Positions 1 through 11,800 of a DNA stretch of 64,000 nt are shown one piece after another. The notes beneath the pieces are model-generated. The model was not told the origin of the DNA, did not search any database, and saw only the letters and a program-made list of their open reading frames with translations. The stretch is from Sthenelais limicola (lineage: Eukaryota; Annelida; Polychaeta; Phyllodocida; Sigalionidae), in NCBI GenBank assembly GCA_942159475.1, contig OW804098.1, positions 114,083,916 to 114,147,915 on the forward strand, in the 5' to 3' direction. Every line of letters begins with the position of its first letter. The stretch's first letter is position 1. Both the position numbers and the translations under genes were made by a program.

Positions 1-1445
1 TGACAATAGAATTCGACTAGAATGACAATGCATCGGGGATTTCGACCCTCGTCACATGGTAGCAAGAGATAGACGGTGATACATCGTCCTATAGATAATT
101 GCTGGGAATAGCAAATTTCGGCCTAATGATTGATGCAAATGTGTACAAGTTTACTATACTTACTGTAAAGTAGTAAGGCCAATATCTCTTTAATATTTCA
201 ATCTATTCCAAATGATAAGCATGCTATTTTTCTTCTATTCAAATTATTTCATTGTGTAATGACACTACGCTATTAGAAAAAATGATATCTCAAAAACATT
301 ATTAGGGTGACTAGGAAAATAAAGCTTAATCATGTAAACTATGAGTTGAAATTATAATGATTAAGGGATTGACGTGATGGCCCTTAAAATCAGCAGAACG
401 CACTAAAACAGTATCATTTTGCTCAAAATTTTCTGGGGGGGAGGGGAGGGGGAGGACATGCCCCAGACCCCCTAGATTGGGTGTGGCTCTCGCTATGCTC
501 TCAAAAAATTCTGGTGAGAACCCTTGAGTTTATTGGGGTCCGATGTTTCACTTTCAGGCTCATTTGCCCTTTATCAAGGATAATCTATACATCTATCATA
601 TAACAATATCTAAAATAAATTCGAGGCCTTGAATCCTGTTGAAATTTTTGATGATCCTTAGTTTCTTGCTGTACACCCCATCTCACACCTTCACTGGGTG
701 ACTAAGTGAGTAAAAGTTGAAAAATGGTGACTGATCAGGGCTCGAAACAAATATATTTTTAATATATGTACTGCTGAAGCACATATTTCAAATATGTTTT
801 GTATATCTTTTCAATGATGGTGGGTGCAGTAAACAGTTAATATGTACATTGATTTTGGGAGTTCAAAGCTAAGATTTGGGGCGTTGGTGGGGTTATATGA
901 CGCAATGCACCTATTAAATATAGACTATAATATGTAATTAAAGGTGAAACGGGCTTTTGGAGCTGTTATTGTATCATCACTACATTTCTAATTTCAAACT
1001 AATGCATGAAAGAGAATTTAGAATATCTGCATGAGTGCCATCCATAAATTGAGCCGTACAGCACCAACTAACAACTCCATGCTATGAGACAATGCCTAGC
1101 CAGGCTAAAGCAGGCCTTAGCTTGGACATGGATGACGTCACAGCGGTGGGGTGCGAATACAAAAACTCTACTAAGGCAAACTGAGCCCCATTTGTGTACT
1201 CATCAGAAAGCTGTGAAAAAGGGGCTTTAATAGATTTTTTTTGATTTTTTCAACATCAGATGCCATCGATAGCACCACCACAAATGTAAATCGGCCCTTA
1301 TCTCGAATTTTAGAATTTTCATTACACTTGACCTTTAAGGATTGTCAGAAGTGTTAGAGTAGGAGAACAACGAGTTACTAATTATGATCTACATAACTCT
1401 TGCAAAATTTTACCACTCTGTTATAGGCATTTACAGAGGAATTAT
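1..1445. other. No gene recognised; G-rich tract inside
   Basis: I see no exon, RNA gene or clear transposon end here. The one notable item is a G-run cluster at about 435-453 (runs of 7, 4 and 5 G separated by single A) that could form a G-quadruplex. The 5' exons of the downstream GPCR gene, if not off the left edge, could lie here, but I could not support any. Confidence 0.4.
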
Positions 1446-2093
1446 TGTCTCTTCTGGATGGAACGGAGAGCGCAGGATCCACGCAGGCATGGATATGGCA
1501 TGCATGATCCTGCGCGCCTCCAAGTGCACCAGTGGAAAAAAGAAGGAATAAGGAGGAGTAGTATAGCCAGAATAAGAAGTCTTTGGAACCTGCTTCCCTT
1601 AAATCTAAAAGAAATTATGGACAAAAAATTGTTCTCGGTGTCTGTTAAAAAATTACTTGCAGAATTGTACTACAATACTCAAGAGATTTGGATGGTGAAT
1701 GAACAAGAAATAGCAAATTGATATTGATCTGTATTGGATTGTTGTATCTAGATCTTAGAGGTAGAGGGAACCCCTTGCCTATCTCTCTCTATATATATAT
1801 GTTATATATATGTTGCACGTACAATGATGGCGGATTATATGTATTTGATATGAACATTTTTTGTAACAAACCTAAACCGACTGTAGTTAGAAGAGATGCG
1901 TCAGTGATGGTTTTAAATTATATATTGTTCTTAACAAATGCTTCTTCTGTATATTGTAATCGATACTTAGTGAATTAAGAGATATAGGTAAATGGTTGAA
2001 ATATTGTCATGATTATCCTAGTAAATCAGCGACGGCTGAGATATAGTGTACCAGTTGCATAATGTTTTTCGCTGAATAAAATAATTTAAATAC
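1446..2093 (+). mobile_element. 3' end of a non-LTR retrotransposon (degenerate)
   Basis: A short open stretch (1458-1721) ends with a pattern typical of the C-terminus of LINE reverse transcriptases: an R-x-x-x-L-W-N-x-L-P core followed about 15 residues later by a lysine-rich F-x-V-x-x-K-K-L-L segment. It is followed by an AT-rich 3' UTR ending near 2060-2093 with AATAAA and an A/T-rich tail. The same tail recurs at 53840-53891, which supports a repeat-family 3' terminus. The protein evidence alone is thin. Confidence 0.4.
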
Positions 2094-2202
2094 AAATACA
2101 TTACACTTACACTCACTTGGGAAAAATAAGTTTTGCGACTAGTGACATCACAAATAAGCTTTAAATGACTAATGGGTTATACAAGTTGAACACAATAACA
2201 TT

Positions 2203-2614
2203 TATGATCCGATTTAGGAAAATAAGTCATAAGTCGCAAAATATGGATTTTGAGATATTATCATATTTGAAAAGAGGACATCAAGGTAATTCTAATGATA
2301 GTAAACACTAGGACACCTAATAAGTATTACTATATTTTAAGTTTGATATTTTTATTTTTGAAAAAAAACAAAACTATGCAATGTTTCTGGATGGGTAATT
2401 ACCAGTAAAGTAACTAAATATGGTCCATGTTAAGGTCTTCAGAACGCAGGGATATATTTGATACAATGTCCTGAAATTTGTTGTATAGATTCCTATGACT
2501 ATAAGGACTACACCCCTAAAGATCAAAACATTTCAATAAAGAGATCCTGTGGAAAAATCACTTTGAAAAATATCAATTTTGAGACTTGTGACTCATTTTC
2601 CTGGAACCCATCAC
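2203..2614. mobile_element. MITE family A, copy 1
   Basis: About 412 bp with terminal inverted repeats related to GTGATGTGTTTCAGGAAAAT at the left and its complement at the right. The interior contains the family landmarks (TTGATATTTTTATTTTTGAAA, GGGTAATTACCAGTAAAGTA). It ends only about 20 bases before the acceptor of the GPCR exon at 2634, so it abuts or supplies part of the polypyrimidine and branch region. Confidence 0.8.
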
Positions 2615-2633
2615 ATTTTTGTTTAAACTGCAG

Positions 2634-2881
2634 ATGAAGCAGGAGGCAACGAATCATCGGAGGTGATGCAAACACCACCCAGCCTTACCGATCCTCAGTA
2701 TTCATGCTTGGGGGTCATGATCGAGTCAGCCCAAGTTGTCAAAGAGTTCCCGGTCCTTGAAGTAGCCTTGATGTGCCTGATGTCAACACCACAGACAGCA
2801 AATGGAGTGGGTGACCTCACATCTTACATAGCCTGTCTGCAGCAGGCAGGGGTGCAGCATGATCATCCTCACCTCAAAGGG
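2634..2881 (+). CDS. GPCR gene, ectodomain exon a
   Basis: The acceptor is CTGCAG at 2628-2633 and the donor GTTAGT follows 2881. It is entered in phase 2 and left in phase 0. It encodes an acidic start, then a segment with three cysteines (contexts YSCLG, LMCLM, IACLQQ) that is mostly amphipathic. No domain family is recognised. An upstream exon must supply the first base of the entry codon. Confidence 0.6.
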
Positions 2882-5800
2882 GTTAGTCTATTTATTTTAT
2901 TTTTATTTCATTTAACGCCAGTACATTAATTATGAGAAATATAATGTGAGAGAAAAAACGCAATAATCCCTACCCGGGTGTCTTCGTGTGTTACCTAAAG
3001 GGTGGTCTCCACTCGCTGCGGTAAGCTCTACGGTAAGCTCTGTGGTAAGCCTTGCGATGGTGCTGTGATGGTGAGAAGTGGCGAGGTCCTGCCTACATCG
3101 CCAGTGATCCATATAGGGAGGATCTTGTCATTCCTCGCCACCTACAGAACCAGCACAAACCATCGCAAGGCTTACCGCAGAGCTTACCATAGCCAGTGGA
3201 GACCAACCTTAAAGGTACCTTATGGGTATTAAAATATAAATATGAAGAAAGATATGTACTAAACAGAAACGGCCCACATACATACATACATACATACATA
3301 CATACATACATACATACATAATTGTATGCGTAAAAAAAAATACCTTATATCAATTATTTGTTTTGCTTTTCTTGACATAATCTAGAGCTTGTTGTTGTTG
3401 TTAAACAATTTATTGCCAAATTAGAGGTCATGAACTCCCACAATAGCGGAGTTGCAAAGCTGCCATTGGCCCCTATTTGTTGGACTGTGGGTTTTCTAAT
3501 GTATGACGCATTATCCTCTAACATACCACAAATTGTTCTGTGCTTTGTTCTAGAGAATTGAAATCCTACCCATAGCGAGCTGTATGCACAAGGACAAGAG
3601 GCCATTGACTAATCGCAGCCTAACAGAAGCTGATGTCCTTAGTGGTATGCGTGAGGTACTCTGTGTCAAGTTAAAGAATGAAATAGAACAAAATAAAAAC
3701 TACCTTCTCTGCCCTATTGATTACAATACATGGACTGGTGGCCTTCTAGAGGATATGAGGAAGCTGATTGATTACATAAGGTAAGATGTGCCAATAGGGA
3801 GGTTCAGCAAGTCTAACCTTTAAGGGTGGTCTCCACTGGCTGTGGTAAGCTCTGCAGTAAGCCTTGCGAAGGTTTGTGCTGGTTCTGTAGGTGGAGAGGA
3901 ATGATGAGGTCTTGCCTACATGGATCACTGGCCATGTAGGCAGGACCTCGCCACTTCTCACTATCACAGCACCATCGCAAGGCTTACAGCAGAGCTTACC
4001 GCAGCCAGTGCAGCACACCCTATATGTATACGTAAACGTATCTTTGATATATACACATACATTAAAAGGAATAAAGAGGTTCAGCAAAACATGGCGGGAA
4101 AAACTTAAAATAACATATCAAGCAACATTTTTCATCTCACAATATATTTTTTATACAAAAAACATTGACCTAATTCACAAAAAGAATACGGATACGTTTA
4201 CGTATTTTGAGATATCACCATATTTGAAAAGCAGAGATCAAGCCGAATTTAATGATAGTAAACACTAGGACATCTAATCTGTATTTCTATATTTTCAGTT
4301 TGATATTTTTATTTTTGAAACAAAAAGTTTACAATGTTTCTTGATGGGTAATTACCAGTAAAGTTACTAAATATACTCCATACAAAGGCCTTCAAAATGC
4401 AAATATATATTTAATACAATGTGCCGAAATTTGTTACACAGATTCATATGATTATAATTCGTAATCTTAAAAGATTCAGAAGATTTCAATTAAGAAATCT
4501 TGTGAAAAAATTACTTTGATAATATCAATTTGGCGACTTGTGACTCATTTTCTTGCAAATAAAGAATTCATTATTATTATTTTTCATCAAATAGAGACAC
4601 GTGTAATTTTACAAAAGTTCATGTACATGGACCAGAGGAAGTATCAACCATTGAGCTCCTCTCCTCCCCTTTCAAGTGTGGATTTGATGAAGGTAGCAAA
4701 GACATTGCGGAGTTAGCTGGAAATGCCGTCTTTCCTCCTCTAATTGGGGCAGTAACAGGTTAGCTAATCTGACTTCATCATATGGGTCAGATCCTCAGGA
4801 AATGTACAATTGACCTTTACCAATCGTCTCAAATAACCCAAATTCACGACGAAAATCAGGTTCAAAATACAGTTCAACATAACCAGAAAGATTTACTGAA
4901 TGAATACAATACAGAATACACTCAGATATACTCAGATTTTCAGTCTAATTCAGCAGAACTTGTGAGATGTGTAGAAATGTAGATTGTGCATTTTCTGAAA
5001 ATCTGAGCCATATAATCAATCTCCTATAGGAAACTTGAATGGCCGCCATTTTGAATCGTAGTTCGCATGGAATTATGGGAGTTGCATGCCAGTGTAGAAT
5101 CTCTATAAATCATACCATGTTCAATGTGACTGTCTATGTGTCATACAAGTTTCCATAACACAAGCCTCCATCATTTCCATCATGCATTTGGTTTCATAGA
5201 TTATTTCATACAGGCAATGATATCATGGCAATCTTCAATAGAAATGTTGCTGAATATTTGTATGTCAGATTTGAACTGAGTAAAATGTACCCAGAGATAG
5301 AACCAATCTGCCAGTACTAAGAAACATTGGCACAATTGAAACATTTATATCTACCCAGGAACTATGGCTAAACACTTTATATACCCCCCCCCCCCTATCG
5401 TAAGTTCCTCTATCTACCCTCTATACTGTATGAAAAAATGAAAAAAGAAACATTTCACTCCGTTTCTCACCTATTTACATATGAACTGCAAACATTCTAT
5501 AATTACTAGCACTTATTGAAGTTGAAGCACAGGGTGAAAATAAAGAATGGGATCTTGGGCGTATGAATACAGCACAAACCTGCAGAGTGAGTGCTATACA
5601 CAAGAAAAGAACAGCCATGCATGGGTGCCTCGCTAGTGAACACATTAATAATAATCATAATTATTAGAGTGGCAAAGCAGTTCTCCACTATTAAATTTGG
5701 ATTCTCATGTTTGTAGACCCGAAAATGTATTGAAAAACTTCTGTCTTTTTCTATCATTTATATATGAGCATTCCATATGAGGCAGGTGCAATAAGTGGGG

Positions 5801-8800
5801 TGCTATAAAAATATTCATACATATGCGTAATATATGAACTACTTTGTCACCAAGTCAGCTACTTTTCTCAGGTTTACACATGATACATTTGTGATTACAC
5901 ATCAAGTTTTATGCCCATGTAATAAATATAGAATGGAACTCGCCTCCAATAATCGAAAATTTATTGGACTTGATTCATCACACATAAGCACAATGCCATA
6001 GGCATCATGCTTATGTGGACGAATACCGTCCATTAGATTTAACGTAAAATCTCAAAATAAAAAAGATAATAGCCTTTTTCTTCCTTTACAGGCTGTGGTG
6101 TGACCGGGAATGTGTTATCTCTAGTGATCTTGCTAAAACCGTCATATTACAAGAAAAGGCCTGGAAATGTATTCCTAGCATGGCTAACCCTGGCAGATAC
6201 GATGCATCTCCTTGCAAAGACTATTTACCTTGTAAACGGTCCTTTCATATATGATCAGTCTGTAGCAGACACCACAACAACCAAATTAAACTCGGTTGCA
6301 CTGAGGTAAGTAAGACAGTAAATTGTGATGTGTTTCAGGAAAATGAGTCATAAGTCGCAAAATTGATATTTTTCAAAGCGTTTTTTTCACAAGATAACAT
6401 CATTGGAATAATCTGAATTTTGAGGAGTTTATCACTTATTGATATGTCAATTGATGTCTCAAATTTCAGGACAATCTATGTAATATATCCTTTCGTTTTA
6501 AAGGTACTCATATGGACTACATTTAGTTACTTTACTGTTTATTGACCCTAGAAATATTGGAAACTTTTTTTCCAAAAACGAAAATATCAAATTTAAAATC
6601 TAGAAATACTTATTAGATTATTAGACTGTTCACTATCATTGGAATCGGCTTGATCTCATCTTTTCAAATATGATGGTATCTCAAAATCTATTTTTTGTGA
6701 CTTATGACTCATCTTCCTGAAACACAACACAAAACTGTTCTGCTACACACCATGTTTTGCAGTTTACAATAATTTATAATGGGACATTATAAGTTGAACG
6801 AATATGGGTCAGGAAATGTACAATTGGCAACTGTACGCATTAAGTGAATTCTGCAAAATTAGGTTGATACTTCTCAGATAAAAAACAAATTGTACAGCTA
6901 AACGGTATGAAATCAAAGGAGGGTACAGTGACCTACGGGGTGCCTCAGGGGACAATATTTGGCCCAATATCATTCACTATATACATTAATGACCTCCATT
7001 CTGGCGTTGAGCATGCCCATATACAGCAATATGCAGATGATACGGTTCTATTCTATAACAATAAAGATATTAATATTCTGTATAATCTACAACAGGACCT
7101 GAATAATGTGTTCACTTGGTGCACGGTAAACAAGCTATCACTTAATATGTGATGTGTTTCAGGAAAATGAGTCATAAGTCGCAATATATGGATTTTGAGA
7201 TACCGTTATATTTGAAAAGATGAGATCAAGAAGATACCAATGATAGTAAACTCTGGGACATTTAATATGTATTTCTATATTTCAAGTTTGATATTTTTAT
7301 TTTTGAAAAAAGTTTGCAATGTTTCTGGGTGGGTAATTACCAGTGAAGTAACTAAACATCATCAATTCAAAACACAAGGATATATTTGATACTATGTCCT
7401 GAAATTTAGCACATGGGTTCATGTGACTAAGTTTGCTAGACCCTCAAGAAATCAGAACATTTCAATAAAGGAGTCTTTCAAAAAAGTTACTTTGAAAATT
7501 ATCAATTTTGCGACTTGTGACTCATTTTCTTAAAACGCATCACATATGTCAAAATGTAAGACCATGTCATCTGCATTGAGCAACCCAGCAATGGAAAAGC
7601 ACAAGACTCTCACAAAATTTGGAACTGGGCCACTCTGCTCTTGAGCAATTACATGAATATAAATACCTCAGTTTCACACTAGATGACCTGTTGAATTTCA
7701 AAATTCATACGAAAAAAACACCCTAAACCTAGTCTCAGCAAAAATAAAAAACTTTGAAAAATATCCATTTTGCGACTTGTGACTCATTTTCCTGAAACAT
7801 ATCACATATGTTTTTGAGTGTCTATTATCCGCTTTTTCTATTCCACTTTATTTCAGGGTAGCTACATTGCGTTGACTCTAATTGTAAAGTTTAATAGATA
7901 AATAGTTAAATAGATCATTAGTTAAATTAATACTTGTTCTATTCCACTTCATTTCAGGGTAGCTACATTAAGTTGACACTAATTCTAAAGTTAAATAGAT
8001 AAATAGTTAAATAGATCATTAGTTAAATTAATACTTTTTCTATTCCACTTCATTTCAGGGTTGAAACTGTCATCAAGTTCTATGTGGTGGTGTTCTTAAA
8101 GATGTGGTTCACTTCCAATGTGTGCTGGCTAAAGGCTGTCATCTCAGTGCAGCGTCTATACCTCATAAGGAAACCACTACATGCCAAATCTATCATGACC
8201 TTCAGTTTGGGCCATAAGGTAAAGTCTTTTTTTTTTTTTTTTAAAGTTTTTTTTTAACATAGACTGCCATTGAGGCTCATGACATTAATGTTGCGTCCCT
8301 TGTATATTTATTTTTTTTTTGTTTTTCTGATTTTCTCTAGCTCACCATCAACATTTGGATTTTTTCTGATTTTCATTAACTCGCCACTGACACATGAGTG
8401 GCTCTTTAACACAAATTATTATATGCGCATGCTATATGGGAGGTGCTATAAGTGGGGTGCTATAAAAATATTCATATAGGACGCATCCTATAAAAATGTA
8501 GTTGTCTAAAAATAGCTCTGTTGATATGCTTTGCGGAGCTTTGGCTCTCCGCATGTAAACAAATGCCCTCGATCGGTATTCCACCTGTGATTCTGGTACT
8601 ATGATTATAGAAATACATAATAAAAACCACATCATTAAATAGAGCATTAAATTCTCTATTGAATGATATAAGATTTATTAATGTAGGCCAAGAAATGGCT
8701 GCAATATGAACGTTTTAAGTCAACAATATATATATATATATATGGCCCATTCTCACGAAAGTAGTGCAACCCCCATTTTTTCCATTTATTGGTCAATATC

Positions 8801-11800
8801 TTGGTCGATATTGATCTTAAATACATAGGAATTGATTAGCTAAATCCGCCTTGGCATAAGCATTATGAAAATATATACTTTTGTGTATCTGTGATATTTT
8901 TTTAATTATGTACTATCAAATCAAGGAAAACAACCCATTAATCAGTACCAAACTGACAGTTATGTTGGAAAAAAATATAGTTCAATCAATATGCATAAAT
9001 AAAATTTGTGCCATAGAATGGAGGATGAAAACCGAGTAAAATGATGTATTAAGTTTGAATATGTCAGCTGACTTTATGCTCAAAAGTCAATTAATGTGAA
9101 AATGGCTAAATTGAGGTGTAAAAACGTCGCCAGACAAAATAGCTGTGCTTTCTAAAATATTTAAATTAATTTTGTCAAAGGAGTCTGATTTCATAAGCAT
9201 AGATTAGAAAACACATGTAAACCACCATTGGAAGATTCTCAGACCTTAGGTGACTCTGATCATAATAATCAGTGGAAAAAATGGGCCGTTTTTTCCACAG
9301 TATGAGGACGTTTTTACATAAGAATATGAGCTAAATATTGGCCAAATTAAATCATTTTTCATTTATTTACCATTATATGATCTTAAACTTTGTGGAAAAT
9401 GATCTCCAGTAACTGTCAAGGTTTCAATAAGTGGGTTATTGAGACTTTAGGTTGGGCGACGTTTTTACAATTTTCACTCAATATATGACTTGGCAGTGTA
9501 AAAACGTCGCCCCTATTTGAGTCCTTGTACTCAAGAAATAATTTGTTTTTGATGTTTGTATCCTGCTCAGTTTTAAGTAACAGGTCCTAAGGTAGCTTCC
9601 TACAACAAAATTTAAAAAATTGATCCATACATTTTATGTAGATGAGTGATTATAACACATTACATGGAAGAGGTATGGACATCACAGGATAAAACATAAT
9701 TCTTGTAACTATTCTTTGACAAGAATGCAAGGATACATCAAAGATATATTTGAAACACTGTCCTGGAATTTGGTACACATATTGCTATGATCATTAGCGC
9801 AAGGCACTCCAAAAATGAGAATATTCCAACAAAGAAATCTGATGATTTAATCATTTTGAATAACATCACTTTGGTAACTTGTGACTCATTTTCCTGAGAC
9901 ACATCATATAGGACTCTACTGCATGAAAACGTTCCCATCCTTGAGTGGATAATGACATGAATTACAAATTTTCAAAACATAATGCTAAAATGGTCTAAAA
10001 TGGTGTCAGTCATGTATTAAAAACATCAAAAATTACAATCAGCCTTTAAATAATTGAATAAATTTGACATAGATTGGGCGACGTTTTTTCACTTAGAAAA
10101 AACGTCGCCCAAATTTGAAGCCTTAAAACGTGGATGATTTACCCAAAATTTGGTAACTAATCATACTCAGGGGTAAAAGATAATATTTGATCATATTATA
10201 ACAGAAAAACTAGAACGATTTGAGAATAATAAAACACAGTCAATGATTGGATGTTTCATCTGATTGATGTGGGAATCCAGTTTCTCACATTTGTTGTTGT
10301 CCTTGATTTGAAAAGTTATTATATAGGAAAAAATAAATTTCTTGGCTATTACATCAATAAAACATTTAGTTAGAGAATGGTGATAGAAATAATTGATGAT
10401 ATACAAATTTAATAGAGAAATGATCATTACTAAGATATATAGGGGTGTGCGACGTTTTTTCACTAACTTTTCTACACCAATCTTTGATAACCTCCCGTAC
10501 CAAAACTAATGGTCTAATTTAATGGCAAACTCAAACATATTACCGCCCATAGTCACAGTCAGTAGTCCGGACGCCGTAGGAGTAGGACGTGCTTGGGAGT
10601 CTCTCCCCACTGCACGCTCAAACACACGCAAACAAAGGGATTATCCTATACGTTCATTCTCATTGAAACTCATACTCATTCAAAAGAACTGGAATTTTCC
10701 TAGTGTTCGTGCCGTGTGAGCCCGATTTGATTGGAGATTTACCATTTACCTGAAATAGGACTGTGATTTGTGATAATTTGGTATATTTGCCCGTTTCTTG
10801 TTGATTTATCACCATGTATTTCGGGCATGAAAAGACAGTATCGGCGGAGAGGGCGTTGGAGCTTTTCAAGCACCCAGTGCCCAGTATTCATCGTGAGAAA
10901 CTTCCTCGTCACCTAGAAAGTGTTAGACCATTTGGATTCAACGAAATAAAACGGAAGGCTGAATATGCATTAAAAGCAGACGAGGATTGTACGATTCCAG
11001 AGCTTCGTCGCTCTCTGGAATTCAGCCAGGCTAACCTTGATTTAGTCATAGGAAAAGTAGAGGAACTGGTCTTGAGAGACAAAGATAACCTAGAAGAAAT
11101 GGCCAGAATGGATCGTCAATACCGTGAGTTGTCAAATCATGTGCATAAATTAGAAAATATTGTTCTGGAAGGGGAGATTGATCGTAGAAGGATCTACCTG
11201 ATTATCACCGGTGTTCAACAACATGGGAAAGAGAATACAGTTGGCGTTGTCCTCACTTTACTAAAAGAATTAGATGAGAGGTTCACCGCAAATGATATAG
11301 TAAGTGCCAAACGCCTCGACTCTTGGCAATTTGGCTGTCGAAAGATCAGGGTAGAATTTAGATCCGAGGATAGAAGGAATTACGCATATAGTAAGAGAAG
11401 ATCGCTAAAAGATTCGGAGGACTACAAAAAGGTGTACATCAATTCCGATATACCCACCACGATCCAAGAGAGAAAGGATATGCTGATGACAGTGAGTAGG
11501 CACATAAAACAACAAGGTGATAAAGAGGTAGGGGGCATTTACAAAGACCAAATCAAGATCGATGGTATCAACTACAGATACAACCAGCTCGAACACCTCC
11601 CCCCGGGTTACAGACTGTCAGACGCCAAGACAAAAGAATTGAAGGGGAAGGTCTATTTCCAATCGGAATTCAGCGCCCTATCGAATTTCTATCCATGTGT
11701 GAATTGATGGTCGAAGGCATTCTATTTAGATCTGTAGAACAAGCCTATCAATTTGCCAGGGCAAATGCCCTTAGAAGACCAGATGTAGCTAAGACCATAT

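Noticed and set aside
3891..4268. 125-codon frame across 3891-4268
   Set aside because: It runs through a hairpin MITE and into another repeat; no coding signal.
4595..4763. C-terminus of a C5 cytosine methyltransferase (A-G-N-A-x-x-P-P motif, followed by TAG)
   Set aside because: Phase and sequence continue perfectly into the TM1 of the GPCR at 6092; the resemblance is chance.
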